Position numbers and translations under genes: made by a program. From positions 22,227,159 to 22,291,158 of the forward strand of contig JAFMSR010000009.1 of NCBI GenBank assembly GCA_022818135.1: a stretch of 64,000 nucleotides of DNA. The letters run 5' to 3'. Below, in pieces: positions 47,330 through 58,285 of this stretch (positions are counted from its first letter, which is position 1; every line of letters begins with the position of its first letter). The stretch is from Saxidomus purpurata. Its lineage: Eukaryota; Mollusca; Bivalvia; Venerida; Veneridae. Below the pieces are notes generated by a model. That model had not been told where the DNA came from and searched no databases. It saw only the letters and a program-made list of their open reading frames with translations.

Positions 47330-48236
47330 TAATAACGCGAAAAAGGGCGTAGGAATGCAAAATAGCGTACTAACGCGAAACAATGCGTATTAACGCAAAG
47401 AAAAGGCGTTGTAATTCAAAGAAAGGCGTAGAAACGCAAACCAAAGGTGTAGATACGAGAACGAATGGCGTAGAAACGTGAACGAATTGCGTAGAAACGA
47501 TAAAATAAAGGCGTTATAGCGCGAAATAAAGGCGTTATAACGCATAACAAAGCCGTATTTACGCTAATAAAAGGTCTTATTACGCGAAAGAAAGGCATAG
47601 TAACGCGAAAGTAAAGGCGTAATAACGCTAATAAATGGCCTTATAACGCGAAATAAAGGCGTGGTAACGCTAATAAAAGGCGTTATTACGCAAACAAAGG
47701 CGTAGTAACGCGAAAGTAAAGGCGTAATAACGCTAAAAAAAGGCGTTATAACGCGACAGAAAGGTGTAGTAATGCTAATGCTAATAAAAGGCGTTATAAC
47801 GCGTAAGAAAGGCGTAGTAATGCTCATGCTAATAAAAGGCGTTATAACGCGAAAGAAAGGTATAGTAACGCTAATAAAAGGCGTTTTTACGCGAATGAAA
47901 AGCGTAGTAACGCGAAAGTAAAGGCGTTAACGCTTATAAAAGGCGTTATTACGCGAAAAGAAGGCGTATTAATGCTAATATAAGACGCAGTAACGCGAAA
48001 TAAAGGCGTAGTAATGCAAAAGAAAGGCGCTGTAACGGAAAAATAAAGGCATAGTAACGCAAATGTAAAGGCGTAATACTGCGAACCAAATGCATAAATA
48101 CGCTAAACAAAGGCGTATTAACGCTTATAAAAGGCGTTATTTCGCGAAAGAAAAGGCGCAGTAACGCGAAAATAAAGGCGTTATAACGCGAATATAAGGG
48201 CATAGTAACGCGAAATAATGTCGTAATAACGCCTTT
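47330..48236 (+). repeat. ~20-bp minisatellite, left arm
   Basis: About 45 units of AAAGGCGTAGTAACGCGAA or AAAGGCGTTATAACGCTAA, 18-22 bp each. The core GCGTTATAACGC is itself a perfect 12-bp palindrome. Minus-strand frames over it (47416-47827, 47949-48332), with repeated RVITPF/LLRLYFALLRL, are repeat translations. Confidence 0.92.
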
Positions 48237-48242
48237 TAAAGT

Positions 48243-48560
48243 ATTTATAAATCGATTACTGCTTTGAAGACTCACCTTAGAGTAAATTGTCTCATAACTT
48301 GGCATGACATGGTTAGTATATATGTACAACAAATGGAATTTCTAACATATATGACAAAAGTATCACTCTTTGTCGAAATACCGTCAACAACATTCAATAT
48401 ATCTTTTTTGACGCCTGGCCCAGCTCTTAAATGCAGACCAATTAATCAACGTAACCTGTCATAACTGCACACCGCGGAGCATGTTTTTAAAGCGCGGAAA
48501 TAGGAAGCAATCTGCAGGGAACATGACTGGATGAAACGAAAAGGCATCAAATGCCGCGTT
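48243..48560 (-). pseudogene. mariner transposase 3' end, inverted partial copy
   Basis: This segment is the inverted partner of 48720-49037: TTTGAAGACTCACCTTAGAG against CTCTAAGGTGAATCTTCAAA, and ATGACAAAAGTATCACTC against GAGTGATACTTTTGTCAT. Read on the minus strand it repeats the last part of the mariner C-terminus (CATTTAAGAGCTGGGCCAGG corresponding to CATTTCAGAGCTGGGACAAG). The plus-strand frame 48264-48464 is a shadow. Confidence 0.75.
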
Positions 48561-48654
48561 TTATGACATCACTTAGTATGCAGTGAAAAATCTATATTAA
48601 AATCTTCAATACATATTAATCAAAAGGTTTCAAAAACGGCCTTACCAGCAAAAC

Positions 48655-48955
48655 GCCCCGAGCCAGCGCACCGGAGTTGTGCAGGAAATCATTGACACAT
48701 TTGACTTCCAAATTCTGGAACATGGCATTTACTCCACTGACCTTGTCCCTGCAGATTTCTTCCTATTTCTGCGTTTGAAAAATATGCTCCGCCATGTGCA
48801 GTTATGACGGGCTACATATGTTTAGCGAGGATGCGTTTTTGGTCTGCATTTCAGAGCTGGGACAAGCGTCATAAAAGATGTACTGAATGTTGTAGACGAT
48901 ATTTGACAAAGAGTGATACTTTTGTCATATATGTAAGAAATTTCATTTGTCTGAC
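48655..48955 (+). pseudogene. mariner (Tc1/mariner) transposase C-terminal fragment
   Basis: Translation gives NAPSQRTGVVQEII, then QILEHGIYSTDLVPADFFLF and LKNMLRHVQL with a stop. After frame changes come FSEDAF and FQSWDKRHKRCTECCRRYFD. In mariners these are the D-N-A-P/R-x-H region after the second catalytic Asp, the Y-S-P-D-L-x-P-x-D-F block with the third catalytic Asp, and the W-x-K-R-x-x-x-C-x-x-x-x-G-x-Y-F end. The N-terminal DNA-binding domain and first Asp are absent, so it cannot act alone. Confidence 0.88.
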
Positions 48956-49044
48956 ATAAACAATGTTGCTTTAATTATATACTTATAATGACATGCCAAG
49001 TAATGAGACGATTAACTCTAAGGTGAATCTTCAAAGTAGTACTT

Positions 49045-49585
49045 CTTTCTTTTCGCGTTACAACGCCTTTAATTTCGCGTTACTACGCCTTTCTTTTGCA
49101 AAATAACGCCTTTTATTAGCGCAATTACACCTTTCGTTCGCGTTACAACGCCTTTTATTAGCGTTATTACGTCTTTACCTTCACGTTACTACGCCTTTAT
49201 TATCGCGTTTCTACGCCTTTCTTTTGCGTTATAACGCCTTTATTTCGCGTTGTTTTGCCTTTATTTTCGCATTATAAATGTACTTCGCCTTTCTTTCGCG
49301 TTACTCACCTTTGGTACGCATTACTACGCACTTTTCGCGTTATAGTGCCTTTTTTCCGCGTTACTACGCCTTTATTTCGCGTTATAATGCCTTTTTCCCG
49401 CGTTACTACGCCTTTATTTCACGTTATAACGCCTTTCATTAGCGTTACTTCGCCTTTACTTTCGCGTTACTGCGCCTTTCTTTTGCATTATTACGCCTTT
49501 TATAAGCGTTATAACGCCTTTTCTTTCGCGTTACTAGGCCTTTCTTTCGCGTAATAACGCCTTTATTTCGCGTTATAACGATTTA
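49045..49585 (-). repeat. ~20-bp minisatellite, right arm (inverted)
   Basis: About 27 units of TTCGCGTTACTACGCCTTT-type sequence, the reverse complement of the left-arm units. It is shorter than the left arm by about 360 bp. The 99-codon frame at 49255-49554 is a repeat translation. Confidence 0.92.
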
Positions 49586-49614
49586 ATAATTTTCTTTCAG
49601 ATGGTCTTTATAGG

Positions 49615-49709
49615 CCTTCGTACTATTCCAAACACACATATGTTGATAATAATTATTTCCTATTGATACAATTATTATCAACATATGTGTGTTTGGAATA
49701 GTACGAAGG
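49615..49709. repeat. perfect 40-bp inverted repeat with a 15-nt loop
   Basis: Left arm 49615-49654 (starts CCTTCGTACTATTCC) and right arm 49670-49709 (ends GGAATAGTACGAAGG) are exact reverse complements over 40 bp. The loop is 49655-49669. It begins 8 bp after the end of the large palindromic element. Perfection implies recent origin, a functional hairpin or a sequencing/assembly fold-back. Confidence 0.95.
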
Positions 49710-50309
49710 GTACTGTAGTATGATGTAGAGCGAAATGGTTAATATTATACGTTCTATGTTTTGTTGAATCAATAACCGTATCAAATAATATCATTTAGTT
49801 ACTGCTGCCCACGTCACAATGAGGAAGCTGTTAGAGGTAATATCTATTTAAATACTAGATTAAATTTTGTCCGAATATTTGCTTTTATAACGTGTAGCTT
49901 AAACTTTAACGTTGATCATACTGGCTAAAAAGTAAGTCCACTATGTCCAAAGGTACCAAATAACCGTGAAATCTGTAAAGGTACTTTAACCACAGTCTGC
50001 ATCGAATTCTTATGTTTGCCTTTAATTAAGATCAATCTAGATCCTGTTTTAATCATAGCTATATAAATCGAAATTTAGTACCCAGTAAAATCGCAACATG
50101 TTTGTATGTAACATCTAGATCAAGTTTGAACCAAGAGAGTTGTATAAAACACTATGAAACGGGCCCATATAGGAAACCTATCTATCACTCTAAGAGTAGA
50201 GGAAATTACATACAATGGGTTTTAGTAATATGAACTTTCAGGCACCTTAAAAATATTTAAAAATATAGCACAATTTCAATTTTTGAAATGTAATTTGAAC
50301 TCTTTTAAT
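49710..50309. other. non-coding, no recognisable feature
   Basis: AT-rich; nothing supportable. Confidence 0.4.
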
Positions 50310-51015
50310 ATTTAAGTCTTTCAAATTGTCACGACCCTGGATAAAAATTGACCCCGCCAGAGAGGTCACTTTACTTTACACTGGCTTAGATACAAAACAC
50401 TTAAAAAATCTTCTTCTGAAACCACAAGGCTTAGATATTTGGCATATAGCATTGTCTATTGGGCCTCTAACAAGATTGTTAAAAACATGATCCTCGGGTC
50501 AAAATTGACACCGCCCGGGGATTTCTTGATTTTTAAGGTTTCTGTAGGAAAAACTTTAAACATTTTCTTTTCCAAAACCACAAGGCATACAGCTTTAATA
50601 TTTAGTAAGTATTATTGTCTAGTGCACTTCTACCAAGTTTGTTCAAGTCATACCCCCGGGGTCAAAATTGACCCAGGTCGGAGGTCACTTGGTAAAGAAA
50701 AAACTTTTACAATTTTATTCTGCAAAACCACTAATGCTAGAGCGTAGATGTTTAGAATATAGTATTGGATAGTGGACCTCAACCAAGTATGTTCAAATAT
50801 TACCCCTGGGGTCAATATTAGCCCTGCCAAACGGGTTTAACTTACTCGTGTACATAGACTTATGCAGGAAAACCTTTAAACATATTCTTCTCCAAAACCA
50901 CAAGGCCTATCGCTTCTATATTCAGTCTGTAGCATTGTCTAGTGATCCTCTTTCAAGTTTGTTCAAATCATGCAAAATTGACCACACAAGCTGGGGTAGG
51001 TGTCACTGTATAATA
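50310..51015 (+). repeat. ~150-160-bp satellite array, four to five units
   Basis: Same family as 44566-44875: GGGTCAAAATTGAC(A/C)CC, GGTCACTT, CTTCT-CCAAAACCACAAGG and ATTGTCTAGTG recur. The frames at 50439-50830 are repeat translations. Confidence 0.8.
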
Positions 51016-51059
51016 AATTATAGACTGATGGGAAAACACTAGCTTCCCATGAGTTCCTA

Positions 51060-51545
51060 CAGCCAGCAGCGACTTAAAAAGCAGCCACTGACTTCCTTAG
51101 CAACCTGTGACTTACCCTAGTAACCAGTGACTTCACCTTGGAACAAGTGACTTCCTTAGCAACAAGTGACTTCTAAAGCAAACAGTGACTTACCCTTGTA
51201 ACCATTGACTTCCTTAGCAACAAGTGACTTCCCGTATAAACAAGTGACTTCGTTAGCAACTCTTAAGATCCCTAACAAATAGTGACGTCTACTAGCAAGT
51301 AGTGACTTCTTTAGCAACATTTTGCATCGGCTTTCCACCAGTGACTTCCGTGGCAACTATTGACGTCTTTAACAACTGGCGACAGTTGTCTTTGGCAATC
51401 ACTGACGTCCCGTAGTGACCAATAATTCTCTTAGCAACCACTGACTGCCTATGGTAGCTAGTGACCTTTAGTGACCAGTGACTTCTTTAGCAACCAGTGA
51501 CTTTCCCTAGCAACCAGTGACTTCCTTATGTAAGTGCACGGATAC
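51060..51545 (+). repeat. ~20-bp minisatellite, unit CAACCAGTGACTTCCTTAG
   Basis: About 22 imperfect units centred on AGTGACTTCCTTAGCAAC or GTGACTT-CCCTAGTAACCA, with spacing of 18-24 bp. The minus-strand frame 51156-51356 (repeated SLVAKEV) is its translation. Confidence 0.88.
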
Positions 51546-51549
51546 TCAG

Positions 51550-51586
51550 GTGAGCGATATAGCGCCATCCAGGCTCTCTTGTTTTT
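51550..51586 (+). other. terminal hairpin block of an array element
   Basis: The sequence GTGAGCGATATAGCGCCATC followed by CAGGCTCTCTTGTT matches the end of the array at 27958-28002. In that copy AGCTATCTTGGCCCT is better preserved. Both sit at the 3' edge of an array, so the block is probably an element terminus, possibly of a Helentron-like element. Confidence 0.6.
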
Positions 51587-53525
51587 GATTTCTGTCGAAT
51601 TTGAGTGAATAAACAACTCCTCACAACGATTCAACTCTGCTACTGTATACTGTAAGAGGACGTAACCGTTGCGGGTGGTTCGCGGAATTCGAAAGCGGGC
51701 TATGTTACGTCATTTCATTTGATCGATATTTTTTTCAGAAATTATTTTCATTTACATAGGTTGTAAGATTGATTCAGAGGAAATACGTATTTAAAAATAT
51801 ATAACCTTAAGTAAATGGTTTAGAACGAAAAAAACGGTCAGTAGAATTATGGGTAGACGGTGCAGCGTAACATTTATGTTAGCATGATGTCAGGAAGTCG
51901 GTTCTCAATTTCGCATGGGTATAATTATGTGAAAACATTAATTTCATTGCTTTCAGTATTCAATTAAATATCCGTACATACGTTTACATATGATCGGGCT
52001 TCACCCCTTCGAGCTTTCGCCCATATTAAGTTATAAAAGTTGGTATCTAAATGTGTTTCATCGAAGAATTTGAGAATGGAAACACTCATGATCGTAGTGA
52101 ACTGCAGATAAATAATTTTATACGCGCTTTCTCATCCAAGAAGCGATCTCTGACCTCAACATCTATCGATTGTAGTGAAAACATGGACAAAATGTAAAAA
52201 TTTTCTGTTTAATATAATGAAGTTATAGTCAACTGGACTACCGAACGGTAACTTTACAACATTAATACAATTGTCTGTATTATTCAATTCTCATTACAAC
52301 CTGAATGCGTTTTTACGCACTCTCACCGAAAAAGTAAATTGAAAACTGTATTTTGATATAATATAATTTAATAGAATATACACATGTACTTTCCTTTATG
52401 CATGCTATTGAATGTTATGTAAAAGAAGATAGGCTGTATATGCTTAATTCTAATAAACTATAATATATATTACTTTGATATGTAGTAAGCAAAATTAGTT
52501 AATATTGATGTTTCACGTTGACGCCATGTATTTAACAAATCTGAATGTTTTAAGATAACAAAACATCCTCCGAAACTTTTTTTCTGACCTTTGATGAATC
52601 GGTACGTAAGGTCCGTAAACAAAGCTATAAAAAACATGTAGCCTAAAATTTTGTGGACAAGTTATTAAATACACATTAAATGTGTCAAAAAGTTTGTAAT
52701 AAAGGTAGAAGACATATGTATCTTGTATGTTATTGTTTTTTAAATGACTAAATACAATTTATTGATACATAAAAATATTTTATTCATACAAAATTGAAAC
52801 CTATTCAATACTGATGCCGCCTTTCCAGGCGGCGTCAACAACTTATCTCTTTACAAACCTTCCTTTCAATATAGTGAATACATTAACCGCTAGATAAATT
52901 ACTTAAAGTGATAATACCATTTAATGTGACCATCGCAGTTTGATGAAATACGTTAACCAATGGTTTACAGTCATAAAAAAAAATATTACAAAAGTTATAG
53001 TTTAATAATTACTATTATGATTTATTTTGTTTGACCGTAATTTTTCTGATCATTTTGAACAGTATTATAGCAATAAAGCATTGATGTCTAGACGCGAAAC
53101 GTGTATAAACAACATATACTCAATTTATGAATAGCCTTTATTTTCACGAAAACATTATATATTATTGCATAATTAATGGAGCAGAATGCATACGTTCATA
53201 TCGATGTTTACTTTCATTTTTCATATTGGTATAAAGAAAAATGCGGAAATGTCTTACGTTTATTGTTTAATATGATATACTGTATTTGCTATACTTATTT
53301 AAATGAATTTCACTAAAATTAATATTATTTTAAGAGTATTATGTCAAATGTGTTTATATTTGTATTAAGCTATTTATAACGAATTTTCCATTTAATATAA
53401 ACAAAATATTCAGTTACCACTTGACTTGAACGTGCTTGACAATCTTAGCACGTCTGGAATATTCATAATGCAGTCACTGTGATGTAAGTTATCAAAACAC
53501 ACCTCTTATAGGTCATAAATGTCAG
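51587..53525. other. AT-rich non-coding upstream region of the HEPN-type gene
   Basis: No coding sequence or recognised repeat. A small inverted repeat around GCCGCCTTTCCAGGCGGC lies at 52815-52832. The promoter of the downstream gene may be here, but no convincing TATA/initiator pair could be fixed. Confidence 0.45.
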
Positions 53526-53745
53526 AGTCGCTGACTTGAAATCACTGTAACCTCTCATAGATTGAGTTATGGGTTCGGGCTTTGCTACCGACCATGACTC
53601 TTTATGTGAGAAAGTTGGCAGTTTATTACGGAGGATAGGAGTCTACTACTGGGTTTTTTTCGGGAATGATGGATAGGCAAAAGGCCTGTAAAGATGACCA
53701 CAATACGGCTGGAACGGGCGTCACACTCCTAAAACAAACAACAAC
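53526..53745 (+). mobile_element. tRNA-derived SINE (degenerate)
   Basis: The head GTCGCTGACTTGAAATCACT...GTTATGGGTTCGGGCTTTGC resembles a decayed tRNA-type A box and B box. The body has TATGTGAGAAAGTTGGCAG and ACGGAGGATAGGAGTCTACT. The tail GGGCGTCACACTCCTAAAAC with AAACAAACAAC is typical of a widespread bivalve SINE (from memory). It ends 34 bp before the splice acceptor of the next exon, so it forms the 3' end of that intron. Confidence 0.6.
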
Positions 53746-53799
53746 ATTGTTTATAATAATTAAATTTTGTATATCTCAGATTCGACGAGGGTTGTCGCA

Positions 53800-54375
53800 A
53801 TGGAAGACGAGGTATGGGTAGACAATTCATACAAAAATTGGGTTCGTGGTGCTAAGGGGCTAGAGTTTCTACAGGAGGGACTAAAAGAGTTTGTCGGTGA
53901 CAAAGCCTTAGTATGTCGGGACCAGCAATTACGAATAATAACAAAAGTTCCAATTGGACCTTTATTTCAATGCATTCAATGTACTTCTGAGAACCTTCTT
54001 CCTGAGCATTCGAATTTGCATGGAGCTTGCAAAAGAACTACATGCATACACAAGACTGCTAGTAACTGTTTTGGTAGTAGACCCAGAGGCCGTAGAAAAT
54101 GCCCTAATGGAATATGTAGTAAACTTTACGATGCTATCGTAGACGATCATTGCTACGACGATCCATTATGGAAAAATTCATATCCAGGCACATGGAGCTC
54201 AGATCCACATGGCTGGAGCTATATGAAGTGCTTCGAAACAACAAAGGGACCCGGAACATCAGCACAAAAAACAGATGCTTCGGGACTTCTCAGTATTCTT
54301 ATCAATAACCGGTCTATACAGAATTGGTTAGCTTGTCACAACATGGGCTCAAATGCTGTATGTCCATTTTATAAG
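53800..54375 (+). CDS. HEPN-type host gene, exon with start codon and Cys-rich module
   Basis: Acceptor AG at 53778-53779, 20 nt of 5' UTR, ATG at 53800, 192 codons, donor GT at 54376 in phase 0. The N-terminus reads SYKNWVRGAKGLEFLQEGL (residues 10-28). A Cys/His cluster follows: C58-x2-C61, H70, H74, C77, C82, H84, C90, and C101-PNGI-C106, suggesting bound zinc. TWSSDPHGWSYMKCFE and KTDASGLLSILIN come next. I recognise this layout from a large bivalve family whose next exon is a DZIP3/hRUL138-like HEPN domain; the recall was not checked. In that family the later region varies and is often a signalling or ubiquitin-ligase domain. ATG 53800 is preferred over a non-ATG frame extension to 53767, since that lies across the acceptor. 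Confidence 0.8.
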
Positions 54376-55040
54376 GTAATTTATAATTATTAATGTCTTA
54401 TATTATGTTTTGGTGCCACATTTTATTTTGTACGCGTCATTAGGTATACACTGAACCGAATTTTTAAACGTCCATTTTATAAAATGCAGTTATAAGAAAA
54501 GTATTTTGTGTAACGACTCGCTGCAACAGACATCAATTTCTTGCACAAGAGACATACATGTAGTTGATGATTAGTCTTTGAAACTATCCACAACGAACGC
54601 AGTGTGTCTCTATTCAGTAATGATGGCGTTAACAGCCCATTACAACGACTAAAGATACAATTAAACCTTCGCTCCCGTGAATTCACATTTATAGATATAG
54701 TTCTCTTCCAAGTACAATTTGATGGAAATGTTCCGTTTGTCACATATGCGTGCAAAAAACTAGTCAAATTATATTTTTGCAGAATGCGATAAATGTCTGG
54801 AATGAAACCTTGAGTTTGTTGATCATAGTTGAAGAAATGCAACAATCTTTTATTAACAATTTAATACTTTTTGAAAGATACATGTTCTGCAATTTACATA
54901 ATTGACCCAGAAATTGCAGCTTCTTTCGATCGATACTGGTTTCTAAAGATTCCATATTCCATAGCGCGCATAGTGAAAAATCTGTTGACGTTCTCTGATG
55001 CAGGGACTGCATATTTTTCACACAAACGGTGAAGTCGCTC

Positions 55041-55162
55041 AAGACGTAGACTATCTGTACTTGTAAGTGAACTCCACAACTCGCACCCGTTAAGCTCTTT
55101 AGCGATACAATGTATATATATTCCTGTTTGAAATGGACCTGATACCGCTATTGACAATACTT
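55041..55162 (-). repeat. ~120-bp direct duplicate, left copy
   Basis: Nearly identical to 56290-56422: CTGTACTTGTAAGTGAACTC, CACAACTCGCACCCGTTAA and CCTGTTTGAAATGGACCT occur in both. The right copy has about 12 extra bases (around GGTATTACCATA). The two copies bracket the second LINE tail. Confidence 0.85.
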
Positions 55163-56289
55163 ACTTGAATCATATTTTATTGCATATATTAATTCACACA
55201 TACATACATCAAACATAAAAGACATACTTAACAATATACAAACGGGTCGGACCAAAAGTTTTAACAATATCGAGGGCCCTCCCAAGTTAAGGCAGATTGT
55301 TTTGCTTAAAGTAATTTCACAATGATTAATGTGTGATTGATGGTCAATATTACATTCATTAGTAGTAGTATTTATATAATATTTATGAGAAAAAAGGAAA
55401 ATAAAGATAATTACTACATAAATATGGAAAGAAAAATAAAAGACAAATATCATTCTGATTACTCCACCAAAACCACCACCGCCATCCCGCGTTCAGACGT
55501 TTACCTTAATTTGTCAGCAAAGACTCGCGTTATCGATACATTTGTCAATAATAAATGTGTACTCATTCCTTAAATCTTTTAGTTTCTTTGATATAGTTAT
55601 AGACTTCTTGAATTATTTTTTCATTATGAGGTTCCGGTAAAGTTTCTATACCAAAAAGTAATTTCTTTACACTTATAGGGTGATAAGCTCGTGTGTTTGA
55701 GAAAAGCTTTCGTCATTGAATAATATATCTTTTACATTTAAAGAAGTAATGCTCTGCATCTTCTGTTTTTGCGCAACACTCACAAGATGGGCTTACAACG
55801 AGGTGATTATTATACAAGTCAGAATTTAAATTACTACAGTGTGTTTCTTAAACGTGCATGATGTACAAACGGAAATCGTTCACCTTTTATAAAATATGAA
55901 GGAACTACTGGTGCTTTGTATAATTCTTTCAGATTTCTTTTAAATAAAGACAATGAGCCAGAGTTGCGTTTATGTAAGGGGAGATTATTCCAAAGTTGCA
56001 AAGCTGATGGTATAACAGATTTAGAATAGATTTCAGTTCTCCTAACCACTGAGGCATAATCCTGGTTATTTCTCAACATATATTGGTTATCGTAAGCGGA
56101 CTGTACTGTAGGTGGAAATAATTGTGTTAAGTAAGGCGGTAAAAATTGGTTTTTCCCTTTGAATACTAAAGCTAGTTTTTGAATTTTCCTTCTATCGGAG
56201 AGGGATACCCACCCTATTTCTTTTAGAAGATTATGAATGGAAATCGCCCAAGCATCATTATATTAATGATGTACAACTCACTTTCGTAG
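55163..56289 (-). mobile_element. nested LINE 3' fragment
   Basis: Minus strand at 55834-56285 reads EIGWVSLSDRRKIQKLALVF, then PYLTQLFPPTVQSAYDNQYM, YSKSVIPSALQLWNNLPLHK and SLSLFKRNLKELY. This is the C-terminal tail typical of CR1/L2-like ORF2 proteins and differs from the host LINE. The rest toward 55163 would be its 3' UTR. No poly(A) or short 3' repeat is clear. Confidence 0.75.
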
Positions 56290-56422
56290 ACGTAGAATAT
56301 CTGTACTTGTAAGTGAACTCCACAACTCGCACCCGTTAATCTCTTTAGGTATTACCATAGCGATACAATGTATATATATTCCTGTTTGAAATGGACCTAA
56401 TACCGCTATTGACAATACTTAG
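56290..56422 (-). repeat. ~120-bp direct duplicate, right copy
   Basis: Partner of 55041-55162. It joins directly to the RT part of the host LINE, which suggests the host LINE was continuous before the nested insertion. Confidence 0.85.
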
Positions 56423-57239
56423 GTATGTACCTCTCAAATTTACACAAGCGTCATCCACTGAATTTTTTGTGGTCAGAAATTCGTCTCATTTAACACCTGT
56501 GAACATATTCAGATGTTACATTAATCACGCTATCTCCCAGTTTAAATTGTCTGTTCTGTGTAGTGTTTCCCCGTTCGTTAAAGACCACAACAGCACACTT
56601 ATCAGGGTTATAACTGTAGCACCATTTATTGGAGTAGTCATTGCATATTTTCAGCATATTGTAGATCCCTTTTACTGAATATAAAATTAATAACATATCA
56701 TCAGCAACCGCTGGGGAGCTAAGCCGTGTATCGTACAGACATAATTCAAAACCACTATTTTCAAGTTCATTAATCAGACTATTTATGTATAAAAGATACA
56801 GAATCGTTGAACTCTTCCCTCCCTGACCGTTGTTTGCATCACGGACCCGATAACAGGATGCTTTTTCACTGGCCGCTGACCGGGGACGGCAGGTGACCGC
56901 TATTCCCGGCCTTTTTAGAGCAAATTTGAATAGGGGAATTCAGACTGGTCGTTGTGGGCATGTGACCGCTAGAAATAGGTGACCGTTAGCACAAGTTTGG
57001 CTGTATTAGGAACATTAATTGGTTCATCTTAGTCGAAAACTTTTAAAAGCTCGTTTAACCGAAGGCTCCCAATACTAAAGGTACATGTCAACATACAATG
57101 TATCACGTAAAGCATATTTTCTCTGAACTGTGTTGTTATTCATTTCTTGGAGTTGTTTTGATCACATTGTGTTCCTAATTTTCAATTAAGTTAGTATAAT
57201 TTTTGTCTTAATAAATTCTAGGTCGGGTTAAAAACTAGG

Positions 57240-57860
57240 TCCTATAGGGTCAAAACTAGATTACCAGGTCAAGTCACAGAAACAATTTGTTGACAGTTTA
57301 ATTTAATGGTACAGTGTTGGAAAATGTGCTATATGTGTCTATTCGCAGATGAATTTCAGTACTGCCTTTGACTGATCTTGAACATGACGTTATCTTGACA
57401 TTTTGAACTACGTTTTAGTTTGTGAAGGTACACCGTTGAAATTTAGAATTTGTGTACACATTTGAAATCATATTTCACAATTGTTACTGGCTGATATCGA
57501 TTATGACTTTTCGATCTACATTCGTGTGTTGGTAGCTAAAGTAATAAAATTTGAACCGTGCATACAATTTGGCAAATAGATTTCAAAAGCGTCATCAGCT
57601 GACATTGATCATGACTTTTCGACCTACTAGTTTTTAAAAGCGACAGTTATGGAATTTGGACTGTGTGTACAATTATGCGAGCATATTTAAAATTTGTCCT
57701 TGGCCGACAATGATCATGATTTTTTATGTAATTACTTGAAAGTCTAACGACTGAATTAAGATATTATATACAGTTTTGCAAGTATATTTCAAAGACATCT
57801 TTACCTGACATTGATTATGATAATTTCACCTGCTTTTTTGATTTCCAAAATGCAGCGCTT
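57240..57860 (+). repeat. ~130-bp degenerate tandem array
   Basis: GA(C/T)ATTGATCATGACTTTTCGA-type clauses recur near 57371, 57495, 57600, 57705 and 57805, each followed by CTAC(A/T)T and later TTTGAA(C/T)(C/T)GTG-ACAATT. A single such clause also occurs at 10565-10590. Confidence 0.65.
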
Positions 57861-58285
57861 AAAATAAAACCATTTTTATGTTCTGTTTGGCAAACTTAAT
57901 AATGAATGACATGGCACAAAAGTTGACCTGAAGCAAGCTTGTACTGAACCCTTAAACATGTGATATTCCAGAAGATTGAACATCGGAGCCACACTTAGTA
58001 AAAAATGAAAAAAAAACTGTAGGGAGCCACATAAAGTAAAAATAGAAAAGCATGCAACAGCATTTTCTCACGACCAGTAAACTGAATGAAATCAAATATG
58101 TTCCGATTTGGTTTTGCAATGAAATGCAAAGAGGAAACATTGTTACATGTAGTATAAATTGAAGATATATCTAAAAACGGATTTGTCTTGTGCTACAATG
58201 GATGGAATGTCCCAAAGCTTACTCTGCAGCATCCTTGCATTAATTCCTTTAACAAAATCTGGAATTGGGTGCCATCAAGCGATCC

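Larger units (their letters stand above)
47298..49606. mobile_element. 2.3-kb palindromic element: minisatellite arms around inverted mariner ends
   Basis: It starts GACCATCTGAAAGAAAA and ends with the complement ...TTTTCTTTCAGATGGTC. Inside lie a ~905-bp array of AAAGGCGTTATAACGCGAA-type units, a ~318-bp arm, a ~160-bp spacer, the inverted ~318-bp arm, and a ~545-bp array in the opposite orientation. The inner arms contain the C-terminal part of a mariner transposase in both orientations. The element looks like a foldback derivative built from two mariner 3' ends whose subterminal sequence expanded into a minisatellite. No clear target-site duplication was seen (left flank CCAATTTG, right flank TTTATAGG). 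Confidence 0.8.
54480..56850 (-). mobile_element. non-LTR retrotransposon (CR1/Jockey-like), broken and nested
   Basis: Minus-strand RT pieces at 56460-56830 include YINSLINELENSGFELCLYD and VADDMLLILYSVKGIY, where V-A-D-D is the RT catalytic box. NLRGTYLSIVNSGI and ELNGCELWSSLTSTDSLRLE follow in the 55041-55162 / 56292-56422 duplicate. IDRKKLQFLGQLCKLQN (about 54900-54955) and GFIPDIYRILQKY with HVCLLCKK form the C-terminus (54480-54840). The RT and C-terminal halves are separated by 1.1 kb holding a second LINE tail. Stops and shifts make it inactive although the catalytic Asp pair is still present. Confidence 0.8.

Noticed and set aside
47330..48236. Regular short repeats resembling a CRISPR array
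   Set aside because: Units are contiguous, with no unique spacers, in eukaryotic DNA, and the array is inverted at 49045-49585.
47416..48332. Minus-strand frames with repeated VITPF/LLRLYFA residues
   Set aside because: The ~20-bp unit gives repeated heptad-like peptides in open frames. No independent coding signal is seen.
49825..49840. ATGAGGAAGCTGTTAGAG followed by GTAATA, a possible mini-exon
   Set aside because: No acceptor with a polypyrimidine tract precedes it, and six codons are too few to judge.
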